A DNA stretch of 15,614 nucleotides from Saccoglossus kowalevskii (Eukaryota; Hemichordata; Enteropneusta; Harrimaniidae), in the NCBI RefSeq assembly GCF_000003605.2, contig NW_003122915.1, positions 70,262 to 85,875 on the forward strand. The letters are read 5' to 3'. The position numbers were made by a program, and so were the translations under genes. Shown piece by piece: positions 1-10,001 of this stretch; positions within the stretch are counted from its first letter, which is position 1; the number at the start of each line of letters is the position of its first letter. The notes below the pieces were generated by a model. That model did not search any database and had not been told where the DNA came from. It saw nothing but the letters and a program-made list of their open reading frames with translations.

Positions 1-32
1 GATCTTGCCGACGAGACGTACACTATTCTGTC

Positions 33-85
33 AGGCGTTAGTGGGGTATAATGCTGTTCGGCCGGCGAGGGCGCCACTGACGCCT
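33..85. repeat. GC-rich inverted repeat
   Basis: AGGCGTTAGTGG (33-44) pairs with CCACTGACGCCT (74-85), matching at 11 of 12 positions across a 29-nt GC-rich spacer. It stands out from the AT-rich surroundings. It may be the end of an unrecognised element cut by the window edge. Confidence 0.5.
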
Positions 86-239
86 ACATGTTAGGCTAGG
101 TAGACTAAGGTTTTGTAGTTATGCTAGAAATGAGAAGACTGAGTAGTTCTACGTAAAAACATAGTATGGTTTTATTAGCACTATAAAGCAAACTAAAAAT
201 GTGAGATACTGAAGCTACAGAGGAAAACTTCAACAACAT

Positions 240-251
240 GGGGGGGGGGGG
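240..251. repeat. Poly-G run (12 bases)
   Basis: Twelve consecutive G bases, a mononucleotide microsatellite that is also prone to sequencing length errors. Confidence 0.9.
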
Positions 252-1040
252 ATGAATGCAAGACAAACAAAGCGAATGTAGCAGGTGGAAACTGCTCATC
301 CCGAACTGCTAGAGTTCAACATAAACAAAACAAGTCAAACTAATAGGCTAATCTCTGATTGGTAAAAAATGAGAAAAGGCTGACACAGGATTGGTTGCCA
401 GTAAAACGGAAGTTAAAGCAATTCTGTTGGCTGAGAGTTGAAATGTAAAAGTAGGAAATAATTTAGTATGGTTCGCTAAAATTTCATAATATTGTTTGCT
501 AAGCAGATTATTATCGTAAACATGGGTGTAACCAAAGATACATAAAATCACTTTATTCCATATTGTATGTGTGTCACTGTTGCTTGCTGATTGGTTTGCT
601 TCATACAGTGCCCTGAAATTGCCAGACACTGTTCGAATGAACACCCTGACAATTAAGTTGTCATACAAGGCAATAGTTGTCATTCATGGCCTCAATTTCA
701 AGCCCTCCCATTTCCATCAATGAGTACCTGCAAATAGTTGCAGTAATAAAGTATTATCATGACTCTAAATGATAATGCTTATATAGTATGGCTATTAAAA
801 CTTTAATATTAACTGGCTTACTTGTTACAAAATAACTTACTCTGTAATTGACCCAGTGACATATTACAAAGGTCAACAATTATTGCTTGTCATCTCAGAG
901 TATATGTGCAGCTGCACACGTTTTTATGAGCAAATCCCTATTTGATACAGCCAAATACATTCTCAGTTCCTTGTACTATTTTTCCACCCACACTGAAACT
1001 TTATATTAAAAATCTCAAAAACATTATGTTGTTATTGCAG

Positions 1041-1166
1041 GTGAAACATCAAAGGGTGTGCCAGAGACTTAGCTACAAACGTCCTGTATTTGATTCTGGT
1101 AGACAAAGAGCATCAGATTCAGATGTTCCATTCGGAGCCACCCTCAAACCCGGCAAAAAGCCCCAG
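1041..1166 (+). CDS. ZC2HC1: ZC2HC1 exon: second half of C2HC knuckle 1 and linker
   Basis: 126 nt, phase 0 at both ends, residues 1-42 of the visible protein. The acceptor is gttattgcag directly before 1041 and the donor is CAG|GTACGT at 1166/1167. It starts VKHQRVCQRL, which supplies the His and last Cys of a C2HC knuckle, so an intron cuts the finger between its CX2C and HX3C halves. The following FDSGRQRASDSD segment is a family hallmark. No CX2C-encoding stretch joined to it was found between 1 and 1040. Confidence 0.92.
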
Positions 1167-4100
1167 GTACGTGCAGAAACAAGTAATGAGTTTGACACAA
1201 AAGATGCATTATGTCCTTGTCATTCAGTATGTGTTTATCACATTACATTTCAAAACAATGTGACAGTTGAAAAGTGTTTATAACATTTTCATTACTTCCC
1301 AAATGTTATCACTTATTCCATTTACAAATTGAAAGTCCATTTAACTTACAAGATAGCTACTCTTGCTTTTGTACAGCCGGTCAGATCCAAAAACAACTGG
1401 AGAGCAGCACACAAAGAGTTTGTCGAAACCATTCGGAATGCCAGGGCAGCTGTCCGAGCTATGCGAGCAGGTCAACCCTTGCCACCACCACCTCAACCAT
1501 CTGAAAACCCTGGTAAGTTGATTATTAAAGTTGTATTATCTGCTAAATTATTAGTCCCCGTTCGGACGAAGTCCGAAAACCGGGGACTTATAATTCGGTC
1601 TCCGTCCGTGCGTCTGTGCGTCCGTCCAGAGTCATATCTCAGAATCCCTTGGACCGATTTCGTTCATTCTTTGCATGTGCCTAGTACTTTATGTGAGACA
1701 TATGCACATGCAGTGGTTTAGCGATTCAATTCAAAATGGCCGACTGACAGCCATCTTGTTTTTTGAAAATGTTGTATTTTGGACATGCTTTGTCAGTTTT
1801 CATTCAAGTTTAGTACATAGATCATGTATGTTAGGATACATGTCCATGACAATGTCCCCGACCATTCCTGAGTCTGTCCATCCGTGTGTCCGTCCGTTCG
1901 AGCGTCAGTCTGTCCAGAGTCATATTTCAGAATCCTGTGGACCGATTTCGTTTATTCTTCGTATGTGCCTAGTACCTTATGTGGGACATATGCACATGCA
2001 GTGGTTTAACGATTCGATTCAGAATGGCCGACTGGCAGCCATCTTGTTTTTTGAAAATGTTGTATATTTTGGACATGCTTTGTCAGTTGTCATTGAAACT
2101 TGGTACATAGATTATATACATGTTAGGATACATGTCCATGATGATTTATTTCGCAATTGGATCAAAGATGGTCAACTGGCAGGCATCTTGTTTTTTTATA
2201 TGCGGTATCTTGGACGTGCTCTGTCAGTTTTATTCAAATTTGGCACATACATGTACTTTATACATATTAGGATGCATGTCCATGACAATTTGTTTCAAAA
2301 TCTGGTCAAGAATGGCCAATTGACAGCCATCTGACTTTTTGGCCTTACTACTATATTTCCACAATTTATGTACCATTTTCATTTGTATTTGGCACATACA
2401 TCATACATATCAGTGTGTTTCATAATCAGATCAAAGATGGCAGAATAAAGGCTGTTTTTATTTTTGGCCATATTACTACTACACAGAACACGTGTTTTGA
2501 TGTAAATAAACAATCTGTTGTATATGCCACTTGGAACTCAAGTTTCAAGGACACGCTCGGACAACCCCTCCGCTTTAATATGACTAGCACAAAGGGAACT
2601 TTCAAAAGTTTTACGGGGACTGTGTCATTTTCAATGACTTGTTTCAATTTAAAATCTTTAATATGTATATGTAGTAAAATGAGCCATGAACCTAAATCAG
2701 TAGTTGCTGCCTTCCAAAGTTATGCATGTTGTAACTCTGAACAACCTAAAATCAAGGCATGTAATGCCGTTTTGAATTCTGTATCAGAAGATACTAGGAA
2801 ATGTGAAATGTTCTTTTGGATGCCATGGCAACAGGTGTTACAATGTAAGCAGGATGAAAAATACAAAGAGACGTGGGTACATCGGCAACCAATCCTGTGG
2901 GGAATGCTTCACATCAAATATTGATTAATTAAAAAGCTGCATTCGATGACACTTTAAAGCTGAATCAGAACCAAATCTACGAAAGTGATCAGTAATGTTT
3001 GCCTATTTGCAAAATGATTCTGACCTAGATATTTGACATATAGCACAATTGTTGCATGGTGTGTTGCACATACTACAACATATGTCAACGTGTACAAACG
3101 AAATATATTTGATAATACAACTTTAAAGGAACCGGAGCTGCTCCTACGTCTGATTTTAACCAAATTAGATACTACTGTAAACCGCTTTTGTTTAATTTTC
3201 AGGAATAAATGTCTGTGAAAAAGAGTGAAATTTTGTAGCAGGAAACATGACTTTCACAAATTTCTATACATAAATTACCACAAATTATCAAATTTTTCAC
3301 ACAATAATTAAATTTAGAAATTCATAGACAATGAAATTGATTCAATTAGGTACAAGCACTTGGATTTCTTTATATTAATTAATCCGATAATGGAACTAAT
3401 TTTTCACAATTACCAGCTCTTTCCACCATGATGTGATTCCTTTCACAGATTATGTGTATTGCAACAGCTGCCATAGACAATTCAATAAACAGTCGGCTAA
3501 AAGACACATTCCATTCTGTCAATCACGTAAGAAGGAATTAGGTCAGCCCATCTCATTTGCTGGCAGATCTGTGAACAAGGGTTATGGCAGCAAAGACTCA
3601 GCTGGTAGAGAGGTGAATATACTTTGCTGAAACATCAGTACTGTAATCTTTTATCACATGAGTATTGATCTATAGTTAGTTTGTATGTCCAGTGTTATGC
3701 CTACAAAAATGATTACTAGTTGCCTACTTTTCCACATTGTCCAAATCACGCGTGGATTTGTGAACTTGATGTGAACATGTACTCCCAGTAACCTGTGTGT
3801 GATTATTCTATCTGAGAGGTCACATAAAATACATAGATTTGATAGGTCATGCGTCTAAAACATGCATCCAATCACAGTTAGTGTGCCATATGAAAATTTG
3901 GAAATAAAATGGTGGGATGTAAAAACAAAAGAGGGCACACTTTAAAACATCTTCACTATTAACAAGTTCTACCTTGTAGCTCTTGTCTGCAAGGATGTCT
4001 ACCTTGCATGACAGGTTTCAATAGAAGCTACAAACTGCAAACCTAAAATACACTAATCTGATCTGATGTCAATCAAAGTTTCTTGTACATACTTCTATTA

Positions 4101-6854
4101 TGTCTTCCTTTTTCACATAATTCATAAATCCTATTTGCAGTTGGAGTTTTGTGTGTGTGTACCTTTCTCAGTCATTGGTTGCCAAATGGGAATCTGCATA
4201 ACTATTAACATAGTTCAAAATGTTCTAATTTGGCCAGGTAGATACAATGTATCATTGATAATGTTACATGTATTTAATTTTTAAAATTTCTTAAAATGAA
4301 AGGTTCTTTCATTATATTTTCATTGTCATTATTTCAGTTTTCCAGTATATGGCGAATTGTTTCTATTTGTATTTATCATAAAAGTGCAACATGTTTATGA
4401 GATTGGTTCATAACGTAACATTTTCTGTGGCTGCAATTATTACTGTACAGTACAGTAACTTTTAGTTTCCTTCATTGTTATCTCAGTATGCTAGATCTAT
4501 TCCCAAACCAAGGCCGATACCCAGACCACGTAGTTCTTTATCTAACTACAGTAAGAAGAGTTCATTCACCAGCAGAAGTTACAAAAGTAGCAGGAAATCC
4601 ACCAATGCACCGATAGCCGATCCATTTCAAGATATTCCGTACGACTATGATTCACCGATACCGACCAATCTCAGTAATGGAGTTACGAATAGCTCTCCAT
4701 TCACATTTGGCTTGTACATGGGATCACATAGCCCAAGAGTCTACCAAGGTATGTACCCACAATACTATTTGCAGTTCAGTGTCAAATGTTGGCCCAGTAA
4801 TGAAACATACATGGATTGTACAGATTAGTTGAACAGATTATCTGCCAACTTTTAAAATGCAACATTTTGCACATAGTTAGTTTGCCCATCATGTACGTAA
4901 ATGATGAGAAAGATACATCAAAGAAAAATGTCCATTTCATAGTAATTGTTATTGTCATCCTGGTTATGAACTTTTACTATTTTTACAAATACCAAATTTT
5001 TAATCTGACCAATTTCCAATTTGAATATGTTGTTAATCAGCATTAATCTCAATCAGCATATAATATGGTTATTAAACCATTACCTGATTATTTTCAAACT
5101 TGTTATTCAACTTTAATTGTTTTGTTAATTGTGGATCTAATAGCCATAATTTCTCAATTTTAATTATTGACAAAAAAATTATGCCTGTGTACCAGTATGT
5201 TGTGAAAGTGGACTTAGGAACTCAAAGAGTTACAACATTTTGAAGTATTTTTTTCCATATGACAATTTCTGCACATTCAAATTGTGTAAGGATACACTTG
5301 GCCAAAACCCCACTTTTTGGCACTACCGGTATATTTTGTAACTGTGCTTATGAAAGTCACATGCATTAATTTTCTTTTCATCACAGATCAGCCATGTACA
5401 TTTTCTGCCACTGGTTTAACACCAATAATGACACATGGGAATCAGTATGGAAAGAAAGCCAAACATCAAACTGGTCCTACTGCATTGAGAAGTAGAGCTA
5501 TTAGTGCAAAATATCGGCACATGAATGGTAGGAAGTCTGCTCACCTTTATGATAGTGTAGAGAGCTCAGACTCACAAGAACAGTTCAAGTAAGACAATTT
5601 GAATAATGAACATATCAATCATTGTCCTAAGAAGTGTAAGACATAGAACAACGGTTTCTATCTTAATGGTGCACAACTAGTCGGATTATTTCATCTATCT
5701 ATGCTAGTCATATTCAGGCAGCTACCTTTTTTTATCCTCACAGGATTCGTCTTGTGTAACTTGCTAAGGCCTAGATTTCCTCCAGATTTCCTGAAACAAA
5801 ACCACAATGTACATATAGGGAGATACTGAATTGTTACAGAGTTATGAGCATAGAGTTACAAAAATGACCACGCCCATATTTTAGAAACCACTCCCACTTT
5901 TGCAAAACCATAAAATGTTAAACAAAAAAAAAATTTATGTCCGTAACTCAAAATTCAATTAACTGTTAATGCAATTTTGAGTTGCTAAATGTTGACGTTC
6001 AAAAAAAACAAAAATGTATGTTGCCTGTAACTCTTAGTTCGATTAACTGTTATATGGGCAATGACTTAATGTTCGTAATTCGATGTCCGTAACTCAAACA
6101 ATTCAGATAACTTGTATCATTTCTTTGAAAATGACACTTGTGAAGTAGCATGGCATGACTGAAGAATGCTAGTTTGTAGTTTATTACATGGCAGAAAATG
6201 TTGAAAACTATAATATGAGGTTATTATGAAGACAGTATCGTCCGACTAGCAGTGGAGGTCGATGTGACAGCTTACTGTCTGAGTGCATACTTTGCGGTAT
6301 CCTCGTAATATCCCGAAATCCAAAAAGTTTAGAACAGATTTAGCGAACTTCTTTGTGTGGAGTCAGGTCAAACCCTGGGGGCTGCCATGCTTTTTTTTTT
6401 ATTATTAGAGGACATGTGTAATTGTTCCGTATTTATAATTTAGAACATTGATTATAAAAACTACTGCATATTTAGTCTAGTATACTGGTACTGATGCTCA
6501 CATGTACGCATGCAAGTAATATTCACACTATAACTGTATTATTAATGTAAATATTTTTGGGCAATATAAACAATAAGACCATTTTAACTTTTCAGTGTTG
6601 GTTTACCACCTGTATCACGTGTGCTGAACTCAAGAAATCAGAGACGACCTGCTAAATTACCACGATACACTACATTAGGACCTGAGAGTAGTCTGAAGAC
6701 GGGCAAGCTGAGAAGTATGGGTTATACTAGTCCAGAGTACGAGGACTACTGTAACAGATGTGGTGATCGATTCCCGGACACAACATCACGGTTCTGTTGT
6801 AATTGTGGTGTCAGACGTGGACTGGATTTAGGTATAACAACAGGGACATACTAA
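1041..6854 (+). CDS. ZC2HC1: ZC2HC1 (FAM164) family zinc-finger protein, 3' part of gene, six exons
   Basis: Joined exons 1041-1166, 1377-1512, 3449-3612, 4487-4748, 5387-5588 and 6596-6854 give 1149 nt in one open frame: 382 residues plus TAA. Seen: H3 and C7 as the second half of a C2HC knuckle; the linker RPVFDSGRQRASDSD; the helix-like NNWRAAHKEFVETIRNARA; a proline run; a second knuckle with C92, C95, H107 and C111 (CX2C-X11-H-X3-C); about 200 residues rich in Ser, Arg, Lys and Pro; and a C-terminal ribbon with C349, C352, C364 and C367. The domain order and the linker are those I recall for vertebrate ZC2HC1A (about 325 residues), so the family call is strong. The A, B or C paralog cannot be fixed. 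The knuckles and ribbon should bind zinc; the molecular role is not established. The start codon and the CX2C half of knuckle 1 lie upstream of the window. The gene converges on MFSD13A. Confidence 0.9.
1377..1512 (+). CDS. ZC2HC1: ZC2HC1 exon: conserved helix and proline run
   Basis: 136 nt (45 codons plus one base), residues 43-87. The acceptor is tgtacag at 1370-1376 and the donor is CCTG|GTAAGT at 1512/1513. It encodes NNWRAAHKEFVETIRNARA, then a PLPPPP run that precedes knuckle 2 in the family. The trailing G joins AT of the next exon to make Asp88. Confidence 0.92.
1553..2475 (+). repeat. Hairpin-headed tandem repeat array in a ZC2HC1 intron
   Basis: The head (1554-1587) folds as GTCCCCG/CGGGGAC around TTCGGAC/GTCCGAA with a GAA loop and a 3-nt bulge. 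It is followed by TCCG-rich simple sequence. A 288-bp block starting CCAGAGTCATAT at 1626 recurs at 1914. A shorter unit, carrying AATGGCCGACTGRCAGCCATC and then TTAGGATACATGTCCATGA, recurs at about 1722, 2010, 2153, 2297 and 2421 with spacing near 144 bp and rising divergence. Open frames here are accidental and reflect the repeat. It is a non-coding dispersed repeat, possibly a non-autonomous element that expanded internally. Confidence 0.8.
2480..3448 (+). other. Remaining intron between ZC2HC1 knuckle exons
   Basis: About 970 bp of AT-rich intron. An open frame of 169 codons begins inside the repeat at 2415 and ends at 2924. It has no recognisable domain, no splice or family support, and biased residues typical of chance. 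Nothing else is recognised. Confidence 0.6.
3449..3612 (+). CDS. ZC2HC1: ZC2HC1 exon: complete second C2HC knuckle
   Basis: 164 nt, ending in phase 0. The acceptor is cctttcacag directly before 3449 and the donor is GAG|GTGAAT at 3612/3613. It encodes DYVYCNSCHRQFNKQSAKRH and then IPFC, placing C92, C95, H107 and C111 in CX2C-X11-H-X3-C spacing. This is the strongest family signature in the gene. The rest of the exon is basic and glycine/serine-rich. Confidence 0.94.
3613..4486 (+). other. ZC2HC1 intron, no feature beyond a short palindrome
   Basis: 874 bp AT-rich intron. A 19-base palindrome, TTACTGTAC-A-GTACAGTAA (4440-4458), lies about 28 bp before the acceptor. No gene or repeat copy was recognised. 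Confidence 0.7.
4487..4748 (+). CDS. ZC2HC1: ZC2HC1 exon: Ser/Arg/Pro-rich region
   Basis: 262 nt (87 codons plus one base), residues 143-229. The acceptor is gttatctcag directly before 4487 and the donor is CAAG|GTATGT at 4748/4749. It encodes a probably disordered segment that starts YARSIPKPRPIPRPRSS and continues with Ser/Lys runs. No domain is recognised. Matching phase with both neighbours supports it as coding. Confidence 0.85.
4749..5386 (+). other. ZC2HC1 intron, nothing recognised
   Basis: 638 bp of AT-rich sequence between donor GTATGT and acceptor tcatcacag. No repeat-family match within the window and no supported open frame. Confidence 0.7.
5387..5588 (+). CDS. ZC2HC1: ZC2HC1 exon: low-complexity linker
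   Basis: 202 nt (2 + 66 codons + 2), from the split Asp230 to the split Asn297. The acceptor is tcatcacag directly before 5387 and the donor is CAGTTCAA|GTAAGA at 5588/5589. The product is basic and then acidic (YDSVESSDSQEQF) with no known domain. Its frame joins cleanly at both sides. Confidence 0.83.
5822..6109. mobile_element. Family A MITE-like element, copy A1
   Basis: It starts GATACTGAATTGTT and ends AACAATTCAGAT, short terminal inverted repeats shared with copies at 8300 and 11510. The left part contains gaccacgcccatattttag and then aaaccac. The interior iterates motifs such as GTAACTC, GTTCGATTAACTGTTA and GACGTTCAA at about 70-bp intervals. It has no coding capacity and lies in the last ZC2HC1 intron. 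The length and structure suggest a non-autonomous DNA element; the superfamily is unknown. Confidence 0.7.
6219..6312. mobile_element. Family C short palindromic element, copy C1
   Basis: It runs from GGTTATTATGAAGACAGTAT to GCGGTATCCTCGTAATATCC. Its arms are inverted relatives of each other and of the copies at 13201 and 13491, and the shared GCATACTTTGC is also found in C3. Under 100 bp and non-coding, it is a miniature inverted-repeat element in the last ZC2HC1 intron. Confidence 0.6.
6313..6435 (-). repeat. Family D dispersed repeat, copy D1
   Basis: The segment from CCAAAAAGTTTAGAACAGAT through ATTATTAGAGGAC is the reverse complement of a diverged copy at about 13040-13160. Shared landmarks on the opposite strand are CCACACAAAGAAGTT, CTGTTCTAAACTTTTTGGAT and TCCTCTAATAATAAAAA. 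Both copies lie next to a family C palindrome, so C and D may be parts of one larger element. Confidence 0.65.
6596..6854 (+). CDS. ZC2HC1: ZC2HC1 terminal coding exon: C-terminal zinc ribbon
   Basis: 259 nt including the TAA stop at 6852-6854. The acceptor is aacttttcag directly before 6596. It encodes residues 298-382. The conserved end reads DYCNRCGDRFPDTTSRF followed by CCNCGVRR, a CX2C-X11-CX2C zinc ribbon (C349, C352, C364, C367). I recall a very similar Cys pattern closing vertebrate ZC2HC1A, so the C-terminus is complete. About a dozen residues follow the ribbon. Confidence 0.92.
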
Positions 6855-7861
6855 TCAGGTAGCAGAATGCTACTTCAAAATTGAGGCATTTACTGATAGG
6901 CTGAAAACCAATCTCCATGTTAACACTGGAGCTAATGTTAGCATGGTTAGTTAGTGCCCAACATGGGCCTTTAACACCGCTTTTCTATTGTGGTCATTAG
7001 TTTTCTGTATGAATGATGGGGTCCCGGATGATCCTGGCCACCAAATTAAGACACATCGTTTGAATAAGGTAATGTTCACCAGATGTGAACTAACGAAGAG
7101 TTCAGTGACAAGCCACCACCACTTTGATCCCTTCCTATCCCACTCTACAAGACTTTTTCTATGCCCTGGGCTTTCTCCAGTCATATTTAGAATACACAAC
7201 AATTAGTCTCAGCTGATAAAAAAAGTCTTCCCCTCTCCGTTCTATATTCTGTAAATTTATAGAAAGTTGATTAGAGTATACAGGAATCTATTGAGTTTCT
7301 TCTCTGTTAACAATTGTATTTGATACTGGTTATCATAATAATTTTTGATTCAGACTTATAATTTATTTAAACAAATTATAGAGATATATCCTGATGATTC
7401 AGTTATTTTTATACCAACATTTTTTTTCAATGTAAATTAATACTCAGTAAGAATATGTCTGGGGTTTTTTAGGTAGCAAGGTGCCGTTTTTAAACCATGA
7501 CATTTTTTGTAGTACAACTGCTTTCAGTAGTATGAATTAAATATTATTTACGAGTAGTGACAGATAGAATTGATACGTTTTTTACGTAAATATATATATT
7601 AGGAAATAATCTATGTACAAAAAAAATAAATTTAGCCCATTCACTAAATTAAATATATTTTTCTTTACCATCATTTACTGTAAAATATACAGCATTTCAA
7701 TGCTTTTGTACAAGTACAATCAAGAGTAAATATTTTTATAATATTAATCAAGCCGTCCATATAACTTTCAATTGTTTGTTTTTTTAAAAAAAAAATGACA
7801 ATCATAACCAAAGACAGAAAATGACGTCAATACTGGTATGAGACAATATTTCTCATATACA
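6855..7861 (+). other. ZC2HC1 3' UTR and intergenic DNA
   Basis: AT-rich sequence following the ZC2HC1 stop codon, with no supported gene. It holds candidate poly(A) signals, including AATAAA at 7625-7630, and a consensus cAMP-response-type palindrome TGACGTCA at 7822-7829. How far the 3' UTR extends cannot be read from sequence alone. Confidence 0.5.
7625..7630 (+). terminator. Candidate poly(A) signal for ZC2HC1 (proximal)
   Basis: AATAAA about 770 bp after the stop codon, in A/T-rich sequence without a clear GT-rich downstream element. A second, better-supported candidate is at 9350. Confidence 0.35.
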
Positions 7862-7909
7862 ACTTCAGTACTCCTAGACACGGTTACTAACCGTGTTCTA
7901 GATGAAGTG
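7862..7909. repeat. Intergenic hairpin
   Basis: CTAGACACGGTTA pairs with TAACCGTGTTCTAG around a very short loop, and outer ACTTCA/TGAAGT arms extend the stem. It lies in the interval between the convergent genes. It could be an RNA hairpin in a 3' UTR or the core of a tiny palindromic element. Confidence 0.6.
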
Positions 7910-8299
7910 TGACCTTTAGGTGTCATGAGAGTATATGCAGGAAATAGTCATATCTAAATTATTTGTGATGCAGACAATGTGGCTGAACACGATTGGAAAT
8001 TTAATATCTAAATATTAGACTCATGAGGTCATATGAGGAATCAATACAAATGATACCATGAATGCATTACATTGTACAGTTATTGTAACAGTATTTCTCC
8101 AATATATTTTGCAGCATCAAGTTTATACAACACAATTTTCCATGTAAATATAGAATTAACCCACAATCAAAATTTTCATTGTATTTTTCCGTAATTTGTC
8201 TTTTTTTTTTTTAACACGATACTTACTGAGAACCAACATTATGGGCTACACATCCATTTCTAGTGTAAAGATATCATGATTTTTAATAAGACTGTTAAG

Positions 8300-8678
8300 C
8301 TGCTGAATGTTACAGTTACAAATATAGATACAAAAAAAGACCACACCCATATTTTACAAACCACGCCCAAATTATAACTCAAAGTTATAACTTTCACTTT
8401 AACCCAACTGTGAGTTACGGGCAACATATTGTTTTTCTTTAACGTAACTTGAAGTTCGGTTAACAGTTAATTAAAATTAGAGTTACTAAATTTGAACGTA
8501 AAACAAAACAAGAAATCTATGTTGCCTGTAACTTGATGTTCGATTAACTATTTATTAAAGGTGGACGTTCAACAAAAACATATATTGCTCATAACTCAAA
8601 GTTTTGCTAACTGTTAATTGAACATCGCTTACTCAATGTATCTTAACTAGATGTCTCAAACTTTAACAATTCAGCATC
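8300..8678. mobile_element. Family A MITE-like element, copy A2
   Basis: It starts GCTGCTGAATGTTAC and ends AACAATTCAGCATC. It contains gaccacacccatattttac, then aaaccacgcccaaattataa, and three or four iterations of the GTAACTT...GTTCGATTAACT unit separated by GTGGACGTTCAACAAAAACA-like spacers. It is the longest uninterrupted copy. It lies between the two genes. Confidence 0.7.
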
Positions 8679-9714
8679 TCGCTGTCAAGAAATGTTTAAT
8701 TTATTTATACATTAAAACCCTTTGGTCAGACCAGTTCTGCTTTTCTTAATAAATATAGAAAAAGTATACTCGATCATTAAACAAAGACTCGTTTTGCACT
8801 ACAAATAGTGCAAATATGGTACAATACAAAAAAAAAAATGTAGAATTAATATTACTAAACCATGAAGAAAACTTGGGGAGGAATTCTACACCAAAACCTT
8901 TCTTCGGATTATCCGAAAATATCCATGACTTGTAAAAGGTGTACCCTTTACTCTAGTTCATTAAATGTACATACATCATGTATGTATCTTACAATTGGGT
9001 TCACATTGTAACATTTTATAAGAATCAGAATAAAAGCTTAACACTATGTGCATTCTTTGTTCAATTTGTACACAAGATGAAAATAACACCACCTTTCAGT
9101 ATGAAAGTGACGAGTGCTATATTTTTAGTTTCCAGGGAGCATTAATTTGGGTTCCGTGTATGTGTGCGTCTGGAGCCACATGTTTTGACCAAACACACTG
9201 ACCATGTATGACGACTTGCATTTGCATGTCAATATCATTCATCCGATAAATAATAGCTGACTGATAATTAAACGTGTCACAGACTGCTTCTGACATTTTT
9301 GTTGTTCTTCAAGTCCATGCCAATTCCTCACTGATATATTGCCTTATTCAATAAAACTTTATAGATTGTTTAATTTTGTGATGTGATGTGATCAAATTTG
9401 TTGTATTTAACTGTCATTGCATTCCCAAAACTGCAGTCTGTAAAAATGTGTCTGGAATCCTTTCTTACAGATATAAAGACTTTGTATCATGATCATATAC
9501 ACTTGGTTACGTGGTTTCTTGGTGCAATTATAACCACCACAATTTGTTAGTCTATACATTGTCAATGCTTGTTTGTAATAATTTATCTTCTATCATCTTC
9601 TATTTACGACATAGAAAATATAACATTGAGATTTACTATAATTGTTCATGGAAGGTAATAAATCCCAATGAAAGAAATAATTCTGAGATATAAAATGTGG
9701 TTTCTCAAAATAGA
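8679..9714. other. Intergenic or UTR sequence, no gene recognised
   Basis: About 1 kb of AT-rich DNA. It carries one good plus-strand poly(A) signal at 9350 and short palindromes such as TTCGGATTATCCGAA near 8903. The 60-codon open frame at 9511 has no features of a protein. Confidence 0.6.
9350..9355 (+). terminator. Candidate distal poly(A) signal on the plus strand
   Basis: AATAAA is followed about 25-35 bp later by a GT-rich tract (ttttgtgatgtgatgtgatc), the arrangement expected of a working cleavage site. It would give ZC2HC1 a 3' UTR of about 2.5 kb that includes repeat A2. Transcript evidence is absent. Confidence 0.45.
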
Positions 9715-10001
9715 TGATTTTCTGTTCAACTATGAGATCTTGCATTGTGCGTGAAAGGTGAAAAAATCATGCGATGATTTGATTTTGAACTTGAATTTCA
9801 TTCAATGTCGAAGGAAGTTCTTTCAGAGTAGAATATTCAATTGAGATACCCTTACTTAAAATGACTGTCATATGTGTACAGAAAATACTTCGCGTTTGTC
9901 AAATCTCACACGATATTTGACGCCACTACAACCTTTGTTTGTACTGTTTTAAATTCATTTAATTTCATGCATAAGGCAGGATCTTACAGTGAACAGAAAA
10001 A
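9715..10001 (-). mobile_element. Family B MITE-like element, copy B2
   Basis: It is a diverged reverse-orientation copy of the element nested at 11601-11960. Shared landmarks are TGATTTTCTGTTCAA at the left, GATTTGATTTTGAACTT, GATACCCTTACTTAAAAT, ACTTCGCGTTTGTC and ACAACCTTTGTTTGTACTGT. The ends are inverted relatives: GATGATTTTCTGTTCA at the left, and the right end read backwards gives GATGATGTTTTTCTGTTCA. It lies just past the MFSD13A stop and may be in its 3' UTR. Confidence 0.7.
9958..9963 (-). terminator. Candidate MFSD13A poly(A) signal inside repeat B2
   Basis: TTTAAT on the plus strand reads ATTAAA on the minus strand, about 290 nt after the MFSD13A stop. ATTAAA is the commonest variant signal. 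No minus-strand AATAAA was seen between 10249 and 9360. Support is positional only. Confidence 0.35.

Larger units (their letters stand above)
1..1040. other. Intron or upstream sequence, no gene seen
   Basis: AT-rich DNA before the first visible ZC2HC1 exon, presumably intron because the missing CX2C half of the first finger is not found here. It holds a GC-rich inverted repeat (33-85), a 12-base G run (240-251) and a 14-bp palindrome TGTGCAGCTGCACA (905-918). Short open frames show no recognisable protein. Confidence 0.6.

Noticed and set aside
348-683. Minus-strand open frame of 111 codons
   Set aside because: No recognisable motif, no convincing gene context, and AT-rich chance composition.
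1675-2334. Plus-strand open frame of 219 codons
   Set aside because: It is a translation of the repeat array; its internal peptide repeats mirror the DNA repeat and show no family.
1553-2475. CRISPR-like array
   Set aside because: Units are long, diverged and contiguous with no spacers, and the DNA is eukaryotic.
2415-2924. Plus-strand open frame of 169 codons in a ZC2HC1 intron
   Set aside because: It begins inside the tandem repeat, has no domain or splice support, and looks like chance coding.
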